Shown here piece by piece: positions 22,677 to 35,685 of a DNA stretch of 64,000 nt. Below the pieces are notes generated by a model. That model worked only from the letters and a program-made list of their open reading frames with translations. It searched no databases and had not been told where the DNA came from. The position numbers were made by a program, and so were the translations under genes. Origin of the DNA: Ditylenchus dipsaci (lineage: Eukaryota > Nematoda > Chromadorea > Rhabditida > Anguinidae); the NCBI GenBank assembly GCA_004194705.1, contig SADC01000481.1, positions 100,178-164,177 of the forward strand, written 5' to 3'. Position 1 is the stretch's first letter. Every line of letters begins with the position of its first letter.

Positions 22677-25600
22677 ATTCCAGTTGACACAACAATTAAT
22701 TGAATGGTTTTTTTTAATTTCCGCTTAAATGTTTGTTGTCTCGAGTGGAATTCAAAAAATGAGAAATTTTTCAGATTAAAGAAAAGTTTCATTAGCAAAT
22801 CGACTATGCTGAACACGAATCTATTGTCAGAAGCTCGGATTGAAAACAAAGATACATAACGGCTATCTTGAAATCTCGCCAAATTCTCCGCCGCAAATTC
22901 TTTGCCGTCGAATTTTCTTCTCCCCATCTTGCTTCAGTTCACAAAATAAAATAAAACTTCTGTCTTCATGATATTAACATTTTTGGAAAAAAACAAGCAA
23001 ACCAAAGTACAACGATAATTAGTTGGAACCAAAACTTTTGCCTATATGAACAAATAAATAATTAATTGAATTGGTTGTTTTTTGCCTTTAAAAGGGCACA
23101 AACTAATACTAATCTTAGTTGTTTTTTTTCAATTAGTTTGTGCAGCAAAATAAAAATTTGGTTAATCTAACAAAGCTAAATATTTATCCAAAGCAACATT
23201 TTTCTGCTGTTTTCTTCTCCAAATTAATTCAATTACGCACAAAATAATAATAAATTTGGCACAGTAACTAAAAATAATTGGCCAAATAAGTGGATGGAAA
23301 AATATTTTTCGCATTTGAGAAATTATTTAAGTCTGATGATGTATAAAGCAATTTTTTTATTATAAGATGAATTTCTAAAATCTACTTTTCGGTATATAAG
23401 TTTCTGGAATACATTAAGATTAAAGTCTAAAAACAGCATATTTTATGAAATACTAAGCTTTAAGAAGAAATTGGTTTTTTTATAGTTGTATACTCTTTAG
23501 TCTTGAAAGTTTTCAAGTAGTCTGGTTCTTATGCAGTTCACCGAACTGATTGAATGTTAAAAATAACGAATTGGAAAAACGGGTACTCAAAAATCGGTTT
23601 AGAAAAAGGTGTGGCTTGAAATTTTTGTTGTAGGGCGGTTTTCCAGCTGGAGTACATTTTAAAAGTCTTGCTCAAAAGTCGGTTTCAAACATTTTTAAGT
23701 CAATTTCAGGCCCTGAAAACAACAGAAAACGTTTTTAATTTAATTTATTAATTTTTTTTTTTAAATTTTTTTCGGAAAAATTTTCCGTAAAAAATTAATT
23801 GCTTTTATGAGAGATAATACGCTAAAGTCAAAATTTGGACTTTCATAACAGCCCAGCATAGTGTGTGCAAGATAATCTTACAGTAAAAAATTCAAAATCT
23901 TACAGCATTTCATTATTATTTGCCTGAGCCAACAAATATGTTTTTTCACAGGTTTTTGGGGCTAGTATAGAATATGATTTTGAGCACAATTTTTATCGTT
24001 GTTTGTTATTTATGTTTATAACACAAAAAATATTGACTCCACTACAAAAACTGTTTACAACACAAAAAATGACGCCACGACAAAATACCAAAAACACTTC
24101 CGTATTTACTTCTGGAGATCTGGATATTTTCGGGTGTTCAACCAAAACTAAAAAAACTGAATCGGTGGAGCACATGAGAGCTGAGAAAATGCAATGAACA
24201 GCTTTGTGAAAGGTTGACTTTTATCTGAGATACAGAACTTCAAAGCCGAGAGAGGCTCTATTAGAAAGAGCGAGGGGGCTCTTTTAGAATATTTACGGTA
24301 TGCGACACTAGCGCCGAAAAATTAATCAAAAGTTGAGAATGGCGTTTACAGGAAAAGTTTGCTATTCAGCAACACGCAGAATTCAGTGAAACTTTCAGCA
24401 AAACAAATTTTCTAAAAAAACACTTTTTATAAGCCAAAACAACAAATAAAGATAGACGACAGCTTTCAAATTAGCCGAATAATTGTAGGCTTGAACAACC
24501 ACAAAATCTAGAAATAGCCCCTCAAATTAGTTTGACTAAAACAAGGGAAGTAAAAAAAAACATTAAAGCTCAAAAGCAAAACAAACAAAAGCCTTCTTCC
24601 ACGGCATAAAAAATGTAATAATCCCAAACATAATCCTAAGCCGGTGGTGACACTGACCTTCTGAACAAAAAAGTAGTGTTACTAATAACAATTATTCGTT
24701 CTACCTCTAAAACACAAAGAAACAACTACCATGTGGAAATTATTGGCACAGAAAAATAGACAAATTTACAGGGTGTTTAAAAAAATTGCGATTTCATGAT
24801 TTATTCAAAAAAAAATAAATGATTGACTTTTGTCTCTATTTTCGGGTTTCATTGCCAAACCTAATTCGAATGTCCAGTTTAGAGTTCTCAAATCGACTTG
24901 AACTCAAAAAAAATCGAAAAATATCTAGTTTCGAGTATTGAATCGAGCACTCGGCTGGAAAAATTTAGAGTTCGAGTTTTGAGTCGAGCACTCGACTTGG
25001 GAGCCGGAACGGGGGGGGGGGGTCATGATGATCAGATTTAGCACTTGGTAGACAAAACACCGAAAATTGGAGCACCGAAATATTCAAAATCGGCGTTTTT
25101 CGTGGTTTTCCGGCTTTCTTTGACCTAGAACTCAAAAATTTTCTCGCTGTCCGCCAAAATAACTCCAGCTTTACTATTTAAATCCACCATGCTCTACAAG
25201 ATGGCTTTAACAGAAGCGGTTTTGCAGCGGTTTTCTTGTCAGTGGTGAAGCGGCGGCGAAGTGCGTGAGTCTAGTTAAGTTCTATTCCGATTAGAAGCAT
25301 TGTTTTTTTTGACTTTTGATAAAATGTGATATTTTAATTCTCGTGTGAATTTCACTGGTACCCGCTTTTCAAAATATTCTCATCGGCGGCGAGCATGCCG
25401 CTTTAACTTACCAATTTTCAGTAAGTTACACGGGCTGGGATAAGTGACGAATAATACGAATTCGGAATACCTATCCCAGGCAACCTAAAAAATGGTTTTG
25501 CTAAAACATTTTTCTTTTTTTTCTAAAACAAACACAAAAGTGTTTCAAACCGTTTTTTGGGAGGAAATGAATAATGAAACTTGCAATGATGAAATTAAAG

Positions 25601-27240
25601 TTGGATGCACCCTGTAATACTACTAGAAAAAAGTTTTTTCGTGGTGTTAATAAAACTCTTTTAATAAAGAATCTTCCAGCAGCACGGCGCAAGCATCCAG
25701 CCTACCAAAAAGGAAGAAGAAATTTGTTGAAGCCTGACTGATTATCCAAATTAGTGAGGAAAAAGGTGGCACACTGGCAGCAGCAGAAAAGCCAAAAGAA
25801 TTACAAAATAGAGTTTTGCTAGTCGAGCAAAAAATTACTTTTGCGGCAGAGAATTTTGAGCTCCTGCTGTGAACAGGCTTTCCCTATTTTAGTTTCTGCT
25901 GCTTTTTGGCTAAAGGACCTCTGGCTGGCCATTAATAAAAATTAGTTGGAGTGCTCTTGTTGCTTTATGCCTAGCAGACAAACACATGTAAACAGCCAGT
26001 GATTAAACTGGCTATGAAGTGGCACTCCTGAGGCGAGAATTAAAATAACACAAAAGAAGGAAAATCGACAAAAAATGTCCTTCTAAGAATGGTTTTGAAG
26101 CATCTTGACGAGATTAGGATTCTGTCGGTTTTCTGGATGGTCTGTTAATAAAAACCATTTTTATTTAAACCGGGTTTTTTTTCGGTTTTTTCTTGCGGTC
26201 GGTTGACACGAGCTGGTCAAGGTTAAGATTTTTCGTCGTATATTGACAGAAACTTTGGCTCTATACGCGTTAGCATCTTTCGAAAAAAAGATTCCTTGGT
26301 CCCACTGTTGATTTTTTTCAAATTTCTAACGATTTTTTTGTGACATTTATTATTGCAAGAAATATTCGAGTCTTTAGTAAATTTAATTTTAGTTCGGAGA
26401 TCCACTTGTAAATACGCAGAATATTTGGTTTTTAAACGGTTAAATTTTTTGGCCGGATTACACTTTACCGGGTATGCTCAAAATTGGGTTTTAAGCATAT
26501 TGAACGCGTTTTTCAGTCTTGAAAACGACGGAAAACATGTTTTCAGGTGTGGGAAAGCACTTTACGAGAAAAAAATCTTTTCGACTCATTAGGGGGGAGT
26601 ATAAGGGGCCATCTAATTATCGAAGTTTTTGAGGCAGTCCACATGAGTCTAGTCTTAAAAATAATAAAGATTTTGATTTCGACTCAGAGACCAGAAGAGA
26701 GCCGAAATTTCGACCCAAGACTGTGAATAAGGACAAAAAAATGTAATTACTAAAATTCTAAAATTTTCATCAGCTTGTAAAAAGGTGCAAGGCAGGCTTG
26801 CTTGACAGAAATAAAAACATATTCTTTGGCTCTACACGTGTTCACACTTCTTTCAAAAAAAACTTGCCTTGGTCCCCGTTGCGCTTTTTTCGCATCTTTT
26901 TTCTTTTTCGAGCCAATTAAAAAAAATTGATTAACACGCTGGCATACTTTTTTTCTTACTTCTGACGATCAGAAAAAAAAATCAGATTGGGGGACTAAGC
27001 AAAATATTTTTTTTAACATTTTAATTTAACTGATAATGATCAAAATGATTTAAAGTGTAAATAAATGGTTTTTAAGACTTTTAAACGAAAAATTTTTTAG
27101 AAATAAACAGGTGTGGGAATTAAGGCCATTTTTTTAGAATGAGTGCGCGCACATGTAGAGCCCCTTTTTATTTTTAAAAAAAAGTAACAATAGCTTTATA
27201 CCAACAATCAAAACATGGTGAACTTGCAAAGTCACCAATA
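22677..27240. other. Gene-poor stretch between foldback cluster and SMYD gene
   Basis: No supported gene. 22733-22930 is related to 52384-52490 (shared words TTGTCTCGAG, AAATCGACTATG, GAACACGAATCT). There is a 12-G run at 25012. 26320-26445 is the second copy of the repeat at 16920. TTGGTCCC-type words occur at 26296 and 26871. Short open frames have no recognisable domain. Confidence 0.45.
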
Positions 27241-30200
27241 TCAATTTCTTTTTTTATTCTTCTTTTTCGAGTTGTACTGCAGAATTAACTCATCTGTATC
27301 ATCCACTTTGCTAAAAACTTTTAGATCTGGAACTTTCAGCTCTAGCACTTCTAGTTCATTTTCTTTGTCCAGCTTCTTCTTCACACCAGCCTCTTCAGAC
27401 GTTTCACCATTTTTATCTTCCTCCTCGGAAGATTCCTTGTTAGATGAAGAGACCATAGGTGGCAATGGAGTCCTGGCTCTTGGAGAAAACTTTTTTAAAC
27501 AAGCTTTTTTCTTGACTCCAGTGCTATCATGTTGTGGCGAAAGAGTCTTTTTGGGTGATTGGGGTAGTGGGCTGGTATTTGACTCTGGTTCATGGATTTC
27601 TATCTTTAGCTCATTAGCCAAATCTTCTATTATCAGTGGCGGAGGTACTAGTAGTTGAGGCACAGCTAGAGTCGGTGTTGCTTCTGGGTTTAAAAGGCCG
27701 GAGGCAACATTTTTTTCTTCGCTTGGAGTGTTGATTGGAATATCAACTGGTATAGGCAAAAGACTTGGAATTTCGAGCAGTATCGCTGGCTCCGTAGCAG
27801 GATCTTTTACGACTTGGTGATTTTCGACGATTTGATCCTCCAAAAACTCCTGCTCTACTTGGATTTTGAAGCGTGGAACAGGTTTGACTTCTAATGGTAG
27901 TGTCTCATGTAATTCTTGAGAGGCAGAGATGGTTTTAGTAAGACTTTCTTGTTGTGGAACTGGTTTTGACTTTAGTTCTTCTTCGACCTCTTGTTTAATA
28001 GCTTTAGTGTTTGAGCTAAGGAATGGTCAGATGGCATCACGAAGTTGAATATGGATTCTGCTTCTTTGAAGTATTTCAGGGATGTCTCTAGTTGTTGGAG
28101 ACTGAAAAAATTTGGTTGTTGTTTTTATATCGAAAAATTCAAATGTAACTCGATTCTCTAAAATATATGAAAGCTCGTTAGAAAATTCAAGTTACAGTCG
28201 AACCTCTTTATAGTGACACCCCTGGGGACCGACCCCTAGGTGTCACTATATCCAGGTGTCACTATATCGGGGTGTCACTATATCCTATATCACTATATGT
28301 CGGCCAACCAAATCGGGCCCGGGGTGTCACTATATCAAGGGTGTCACTATATCGGGTGTCACTATAAAGAGGTTCGACTGTATAATATTTTTTTTGAAAA
28401 TTTGAACAAAAAGAGCCCTTTCAGAGACTAAAAAACGATTCGATAAAATTAAAATTTTTTGTCATTATAAAGTTAACTGTAGAATACATACATCCTGCTG
28501 AAGATGCCAATATTCCGCAAATGAAATCCTAGAGCTGGATGGTTATGCGGATAGCATATTCTAACACACTCTTCTGCCTCTAGATGTAATTTTAATAGTG
28601 TTTGGGCGTCAACTGGGTCGACGAATGGAATCAAAGCCTAAAAATTTGTGTTATTACTGATTTGTATTAGATTCCGCCTTTGCAGCGCATAATATACAAC
28701 CTGTATTAATTTGCAGTAGTATATGTTGACTTTGGGCAAGATTAGCTCAAATTTTTGCAACAAGTCAGTTATAAATTCAGCGGCTAAACTCCGGCTCATT
28801 TGTTCAAAATCATTTCTTTCTAGCACATCATCGATAAATCTCATAGCTGCCAAGGCTTGCATCACCTGTAAGTAATGTATACACAAGTACAGAATTTAAA
28901 TTTTTTCAATTTTCAAATTTTGTAGTTAAAAACAATAGATACTGTATTTATTCTAATAGAGCCGCTATAACACCTACCACTTTCTACCTTTTTAAAATTC
29001 TGTGTTTGACCCCCTTTCTAAACACTGCTCAACGCAAGTTACCACTCATTTCGCAGCTCATCTGGTTAGCTTCAAAATTGGTGATAATTTGCATATGAGC
29101 GTCCTCAAAAAAGTTGGCCGAAAACACAATGCCAAGAACACGATTTCAAACGAGGCAGAATAAACGGATACTCCAAAAAATAATTATCGATTTTTGAAAG
29201 AACTTTCTTCTTCTTGTTCCACTGTCCTTTCACACTCTGGACAGGTGATCATTTGAGTTTCAGTGTGCTTGTAGACCTGCTCACCGAACAAACACAAAGG
29301 AACACTTTTGGACACAGACTGAAATCTAGAAACTAATTGAACATACTTCATTCAAAATTATACCTTGCACTTTGGGCAATTTATCGATGTCAAAATGTGC
29401 TCCGAATTATCCACGCATCTTTCACACTCACAGTTAAAATACCAAGTGTCTTTCAGCAATTTTCTTCTAGCTTGTTTAGCACTAAAAATTAGGAATTTAT
29501 TTGTAGAGCTGTTAGATGGCTGACTCACCAAAGCAGATCTATGTAGGAGTAGAATGTGGTGGAGCGATCTAGCAAGTTCACACCGGCATGTAATGGTCTA
29601 AGTGTAGCTTTGACTCCATTGCAAACATAGATTGTGTTTGGCCGACAGCTATGGTCATACGCACAAAGATCACAATACAAGCCTTTGCCGATTTCCTGTA
29701 TATAATATTTAGGTGAAAAGTTTGATATTTTTAAGTTGCAATTTTGATCCTACTTGAATACAGCACCATTGCCCAATTTAACGCTTTTTATAAATTTTAC
29801 ATATACCCCACAAGTACTTGAACCAGGGTTCGAAATGAAAAATTTCGAAAAAAACATTTGGGTAAAAAAGGACATTTGGAGGACATCTGCTTATTGCTAT
29901 TTTGGAGCAAAAAAAAAGATTTTGAAACTTCAAAAATCTTTATATAGAATTTGGACTGACTGAGTAAAAAATTTTATATGATTTTTAACTTTAATAGCTT
30001 ATATCTCCTTTGTTTTTATGTCAAATCGAGTCCAGTTTTTATTCAGCAACACACCTAAGTCTCCTCTGTCACATGAGTATGAATATTTTATATAGGTTGT
30101 CAGCCAGTCTCGAAATCTCGCGCATAGTATAAAGGTGTTATTTATAAATTTGTCAAAATTTTCATCACTTTTTTAGCTTGAACATCTCATATCCTTTTCG

Positions 30201-33200
30201 TCGTTATTTTAATTAAGTCCAAATTCCTTCCAGCAACGCGCCTGAGTCTCTTCTTCAAAATGAGTATAAACAATCCATATAGATTACGTATGAAGCTAAT
30301 AATTAGCAAATTTGTTACATGAATTGCCCGAAATTGCTACAATGGTTTTTTGAATTCGCGTCATTTTTTGCCTCTATAAAGTGTGTCAAATATTACGCTA
30401 TTTAAATGTTTTAAATGTTCAGATCAGAATAATTGTGATGAGTTGTCCTATATATGAGTTTCTTTTGAGATAAGTTTTTCAAAAGCTGAGTTGTCCGTGT
30501 TTTCAGTTCCCGGGATCCGAGTCCGCAGCCACCCGTCAGATTACACGGTCACCCAAACAACTTACATGATAGTGTTGTGAATTAAATCTATTCAGTTCAC
30601 TTTTAGGTAACTGATATCACATAAAGGTAAGTTTCAGTGAGCCATGACAGTAAGTAGCTGAACCAGGAGAGTGAGAAGTTATAGCAGGAGAGTGAGCAGG
30701 GGTACTGGGAGAGTGAGTAGGTGAGTCAAGAGAGGGGGTTGGGTTGCCAAAAGAGTGGCCAGGGCTACCAGGAGAGTGGGTAAGGGGGCCAGGCAAGTTG
30801 AAGGGCAGGCCATTTCCCTGATAACGAATAGGGACAAATCAGGGGTTAAAAATTCAAATTCGTTCTGACTAGTTCCGTTTTCTACTTTCTAAACATAGAA
30901 ACCAAATTACTCAGAAAGTTATTGTAAAAAAAATACTAAAAAAATATTTTGGGTCCCGAAAAAAGACAAGTCTTTTTAAAAAGGACGATTGCGAACCCTG
31001 ACTTAAACACATCTCAATTTAAAACAATTATTTTACACCACTTAAATCAAATAAAATGGATCCTTGGGATAGAAAAAATACTGGGGTTGACTAATGGTAA
31101 ATTGACCAGTCCATTGACCGATCAATTGACGGTCAGTTGACTGGTCAAAAATGTGTCAATTGTAGCTCGATATTTGCAAATTAATTTTACGACATGTTTG
31201 CACTTTTTCATATTTATTTTGGTTATATCTGAGGAAATGAATGAGTGGTGCGCAGATCTGTTAATAACTCTCCTGATACGAATGATCTAGTGACCACTCT
31301 GTAGTCAACTGTTCAATACAGTCAACTGTCCCATCACAGTCTACTCTTCCACTAAAAACAAACAAGAGTTTCGTTGTAGACAAAACAAAGCACGGTTGGA
31401 CTGAGGTCAATGAATCATTTACGTCAAGAAAAGGCACTATTTTCCAAGCACTATTGGAAAATTAGTTCCTCTTTTTCGTTGGCCCTCCCTGTTTTTTTTT
31501 AAAAAGCCTTTGTCCCGCCTGTTGATTTTTTTGAAGAAAAAATGGGAACCGACTTCAGCGCCAATTAGCACTGGCGCCAATCATATAGGGTTCGCCATTC
31601 TTGCCAAACTTTTTGTTTTGCTCATAACTTTTCAAATTTTTTGTGTTTTGTCGAGATCTTTTTTTTAGTCGATAAAAGACACTGTAGGCAATCGGATGAC
31701 ACCAAACATGCATATTAACATTTATTGAAACATTCTCCTGATTTGACGCCGTGCGACTTCTTTCTCTGGGTTGGATCAAAGATCAAGTGTATCGAACTCA
31801 GCCTGCCGATCTCGAAGAACTGAATGAACGAATCGTCCTAGCCTTCCAAGAAATTCCTCCGGACATGATCCAAAGATCAATTAATAGCTATGCTCGTCGA
31901 CTCCAACGGTGCAGTTGAAGTCCAAGAAAGAAGCGTCGAATAAGAATGTGGCAATATTGAATGAAAATTTGTTGGTTTTTGTTGCTGCTTTTGTCTGTCG
32001 TTTTTGTTGATGTTTCAATGAATGTAAATGTGCATGTTTGGTGTCATTCAATTGTCTATATTTTCCTCTATCGACTAAAAAGGAGCTCGACGAGACACAA
32101 TGAATTTGAAAAGTTATGAGCAAAATGAAAAGTTTGGCAAGTATGGCGAACCCTGTATTTTATGTGTGACGCAAAAAAATAGTAGAAGATACTGTGAAAG
32201 AAATTTTCATAAATTTTTTACGATCAATTACTGTCAATTGACCCATCGGAAAATACGGAAAATATAGAAAATAAGGTCACATTGTCATTTTTTCAAACTA
32301 ACAAAATTTACTTTCAAGTAGGCTTTGTCACTTATGGCATGTCGGTTGATAAAGTCTCTACAATGCAGCTCGAAGATTTCTTCTTTTGGTAGCAATGTCT
32401 TAACAAGATTCATAATATGGCAGTATTGATTTTTCAGCAAAATTTTACCTTACTGTCATAGAACTGCACAAGTCGATCGTAAATGGCTGGAAATGGAAAA
32501 ATTTATTTTTATGTTGTTCGGATTTTTTTATCTTTATCGCTTACAATTGAATTTCTTCATAGCGTAAGGATCTTCTCGAATATTCTTTGTGTGTGCCCAA
32601 ATGTCCATGATATTTCTGCGAGAGGTTCTGTCCTTGTAAAAGTTTGGATCGTCTTTGTCTTTGCCTGTGCATATTGCCTTAGAATAAAATATGTTGCTGA
32701 AAATTTAATTAGTGCGAGCCAAACCTTGTGCCTTACAACTATTCTTCCAAGCAGTCTACAAAAACAAAAGTTAAGTATGTGCTGCGAAGAGACACAATAT
32801 TGTTACCATACCTTACTTCAATATCTGGCACTTTAGTCGTCTTTTTTATAGCCTTGCACTCAAATTTATGGTCTTTCCTGAAACAGAAAACTGGTATTTG
32901 ACTTAAAATGTATGTTGTTTACCAAGCTAGCAGTTGACAGTCTTTGTCACAAAACCTAGCAACATGACAGCCTGTACATTGTCTGAAAAGGTTGGATTGT
33001 AAAATTATTGGATTGGATTGTGATCAACCTAAGCCGTGCTTCATCTTTTTTACTTTTGACTTGAATTATAAATAAAAATTGTCCGTGTTACTGGAATATG
33101 CCTATCTAACCGACGGACAAAGCGCAGTTTGCACAGGTGTGAATTGTCCAATTGGTTTATTTTGAGTATAAATACCTATTTTCACCTACTTTTTTATTTT

Positions 33201-33752
33201 TTAAATCTCCATTAGCCAAGTTCATCATTAGCCAAGCCAGTTCATACCTCGACAACCAATTTTTTGGGATTCTGCTGACGGATTCGGATTCTTTAGCAAA
33301 TTTCGGCTAATAGGGTATATCAGAATTAAAAAAATTACATGAAAATAGGTATTTATACTTAAAATTAGCCAATTAGACTGTTCGCACTTGTGCGAGCTGT
33401 CTTCTTACACTACCCGACCCCTTGATGATTCAGCGCTTAGTCCGTAGGCCTCAGGCGTAGGCTGAGGGCTTGGCCAGGCCTATTATCAGCCTTTTTTTTG
33501 AAAAATCGAAAATAGTGTTTTTAGGTACCCCTAAAAATGATTCAGGGGAAGGTATACAGCACTTGTTTTTTCGGGAGGGTGGTTGTATGACACTAGCATC
33601 AAATGTCTATAAGATATGAAATACCTGTGTGTTTTCTCTTCGTCCAGACAATACCAACAATAATCCGACAAATGCTCATTATACAGGGCATATGCAAACG
33701 GGAAGAAATCAATAGAACTAGGAGATCCGGCAGTATTTACAGATTGAGACAT
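27241..33752 (-). CDS. SMYD-family lysine methyltransferase (MYND zinc finger + SET) with long disordered tail
   Basis: Exons: 33625-33752, 32923-32982, 32816-32877, 32725-32755, 32545-32677, 32449-32486, 32312-32398, 29529-29695, 29364-29481, 29204-29318 (end unsure), 28701-28865, 28492-28637, 27241-28101; about 700 aa. The MYND finger reads CWYCLDE then CTGCHVARFCDKDCQLLAW and HKFEC. RLLGRIVVRHK starts the helical part. The SET core has GKGLYCDLCAYDHSCRPN and, in a usually acidic region, FYSYIDLLW. Post-SET cysteines are FNCECERC and CPKCK. The C-terminal TPR-like part has RICYPHNHPALGFHLRNIG. SMYD enzymes use S-adenosylmethionine to methylate lysines on histones or other proteins. The ~270-aa tail, rich in P, E, K and S and ending KKKNKKRN, is unusual for SMYD. 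It is in frame only if one base is missing near 28020. Another base seems missing near 32818, avoiding a stop at an intron edge. Confidence 0.9.
28195..28380. mobile_element. TA-flanked foldback MITE, CAGTCGAA family, copy 1 (SMYD intron)
   Basis: CAGTCGAACCTCTTTATAGT at the left, and the mirror ACTATAAAGAGGTTCGACTG at the right, with TA on both sides. The interior is made of the word GTGTCACTATATC repeated in one sense, with no coding capacity. Length 186 bp. Same end words as 62063-62251 and 62469-62892. Confidence 0.85.
30630..30810. repeat. Degenerate GAGAGTGAGTAGG tandem repeat (SMYD intron)
   Basis: Repeated phrases AGGAGAGTGAGAAG, AGGAGAGTGAGCAGG, GGGAGAGTGAGTAGG, CAGGAGAGTGGGTAAGGGG. 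Low-complexity, no coding signal. Confidence 0.6.
31584..32157. mobile_element. Internally deleted Tc1/mariner-superfamily transposon (SMYD intron)
   Basis: Inverted ends ATAGGGTTCGCCATTCTTGC and, at the right, GCAAGTATGGCGAACCCTGT, extended by mirrored GCTCATAACTTTTCAAATT. The plus strand keeps a transposase C-terminus at about 31737-31917. It reads SPDLTPCDFFLW, then after a one-base shift WIKDQVY, DLEELNERIVLAFQEIP and RRLQRC, ending in a stop. The PDLTPCDFFLW block holds the last catalytic Asp of this superfamily. The rest of the transposase is lost, so the copy is non-autonomous. Confidence 0.85.
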
Positions 33753-33810
33753 TAAAAATATAGCGAGAACTTAAAAAACTAGTAGAACTTAAAATAAGTT
33801 GAATCCTCTG
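33753..33810 (-). promoter_or_regulatory. Short leader of the SMYD gene with candidate trans-splice acceptor
   Basis: The acceptor CTTTTCTCAG ends at 33808, so the leader would start at 33807, 55 nt upstream of the start codon at 33752. The short distance fits an SL trans-splice site. No transcript evidence is available here. Confidence 0.4.
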
Positions 33811-34793
33811 AGAAAAGCTTCAGCAGTGATAATTAAAAGTACATATCCTCAGTTTTGGGCGGCCAGTTGCCTAGCTGATCGATTCCAATCTAGCTACTAC
33901 TAGCTGCCCACCAAAAGACATTTTCTTAAAGAGCTGTTATATGTGCTGCTGCTGCTTTCTTCTGCTGCAACACTTGTTATTTTCTTTTCTCTTGGCTTGC
34001 CTTTTATTTTCCCTCTGTGTGTACAATAAATAAGTGTGAATGCAAGGAAATTTTAACAACAAAAACAAAAGTTTTAAAAGTAAAGAATGTTTAGAACCTA
34101 GATATGTTAACAGTATAATATTTTATTATGCTCGCTATTCTGGTAGTTTTGATTTGAAAATGATTTTTTTGCGTATCTTCTGTGTTTATTTTTGAAAAAT
34201 TTTCACACTATCATGGATCTCACAAGGATGTGATTTCGACTACCATATCGCAGGAATTTTCCGATTGCATATTGTTGTAGAGCGTCCATGGCTTTCTTGT
34301 GAAATTGGGTTATAGAGGCTATGGTAAGGAAGGAGTTTTTGGCATGAAGACCGTTCAAAAAAAAGAAAGTGATGAAGACCCGTGAAGCAGAAATCATTTT
34401 AGCTGTTTTCTCTAAAAGTTTAAATGGAAAGAATCTGCTTGCAAGAAATGTTTAGCGTTATTCTGCAGAAAGTAAAAACAAAAAGCGCCGATACTAGCAC
34501 CGGACTAGGTGGAGTGACCACATTCACTTCATTCAACCCACTACCAAAAACAAAACTAGACATGATATCCTATTAGATGACTTTCTTCTTGCCGATTTTT
34601 CTTCAGTCCATAGTCCATTTTCTTCTCAGAGCTCGACCTGCCCTGGCCTAAGCCTGAATGCCTGAGCCTAAAAATTACCAAAAATACCCTAAAAAGACCA
34701 TTTACCTTTGCCGAGTTTAAGTCAATCTTTTAGAAACAAGAGTTAGTATTTTGATAAGAAACTGATTAGTAATCTTTTTTTATCGTATTGAAC
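33811..34793. other. Intergenic stretch between SMYD gene and foldback element
   Basis: It contains a possible short minus-strand coding exon (34203-34397, listed separately) and a degraded GCCTAAGCCTGAATGCC word near 34647-34663. I see nothing else. Confidence 0.5.
34203..34397 (-). CDS. Possible exon of a small secreted or membrane protein (unrecognised)
   Basis: The frame starts MISASRVFITFFFLNGLHAK, which looks like a signal peptide or membrane anchor. An acceptor-like ACTTTTAG lies just upstream. It continues FHKKAMDALQQYAIGKFLRYG, after which a possible donor GTAGTC would end the exon. No homology recognised and no second exon found, so it may be chance. Confidence 0.25.
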   Translation of the reverse strand: MISASRVFITFFFLNGLHAKNSFLTIASITQFHKKAMDALQQYAIGKFLRYGSRNHILVRSMIV

Positions 34794-35685
34794 AGAAAAA
34801 CCGGCAGGAGTGCACTTTATGGGAGTTGTCCAAAAGTGGGGTTTTTAGAGGAAAGTATTTCATAGGCCCTGAGAACGATAGAAACGGCAAAAAAATGTGT
34901 GGGAAGGCCATTTTTCGAAAAAAAAATTTCGAACCACAGGGGGGTATCATGGTTTTTTAGTCAAAATTTCAAAAATTTAAATTGGCGCCTTTGAATTTAA
35001 AAGGGAATAAAGGCTGTATAGGGAGGGGAAGAAATTAAAGGGGGCCAGTTTTATAGCAGAACGTTAGCAAAGTGATTCTTTGTATTCTTCGGCTGTCCTA
35101 CCATGTTTTTAAACTGGGCCGTGGCAAAAAGAGACTCTATATGCATTTTTTGATCAAGAGTACTTCTCGGAATCATGTCTAAGATAAGTGAGTGCGCGCC
35201 GCATCTCTAACTCTCAATTTCCCGGTGCCCCCTTCGGCGGCGCGGGGTCGCGGGGTCTTGGAGTTGAGATGCGCACACCCACATACCTTAGACAGAAATC
35301 ACTCGAAAGTGACTCTCGATACATGAAAAAACATGCATACCAGAGTTTATTTATGCGGTAGGCCCCAGCTAACAAAACTATGTTCAACATCTTCTTGTTA
35401 GCGGGCCTTCTATGATTAGTGGCCCCTTTCGTTCCCTTCCCCTCCCTATACAGCCCTTAATCCCTTTAAAATTCAAAAGGCGCCAATTTAAATTTTTGAA
35501 ATTTTGACTAAAAACACCATGATAAACCCCCTCCCTGTGGATCGAAAAAAAAATTTTTTTCGAAAAATGGCCTTCCCACACATTTTTTTGCCGTTTCTAT
35601 CGTTCTCAGGGCCTATGAAATACTTTCCCCTAAAAAACCCACTTTTGGGCAACCCCCATAAAGTGCACTTTAGCCGAAAAACCAG
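34794..35685. mobile_element. Large foldback element (~890 bp) with ~260-bp arms
   Basis: Left arm 34794-35060 and right arm 35410-35685 mirror each other over AGTGCACTTTATGGG, GCCCTGAGAACGATAGAAAC, TGTGTGGGAAGGCCATTTTT, CAAATTTCAAAAATTTAAAT-like and GGCTGTATAGGGAGGGGAAG words. The loop contains a further hairpin around GTGCGCGCCGCATCTCTAAC / GAGTTGAGATGCGCACACCC. It looks like the parent of the partial repeats at 10437, 39470 and 43540. Confidence 0.8.

Noticed and set aside
27215..27658. 147-codon plus-strand frame rich in Ser/Phe
   Set aside because: Shadow of the SMYD tail on the other strand.
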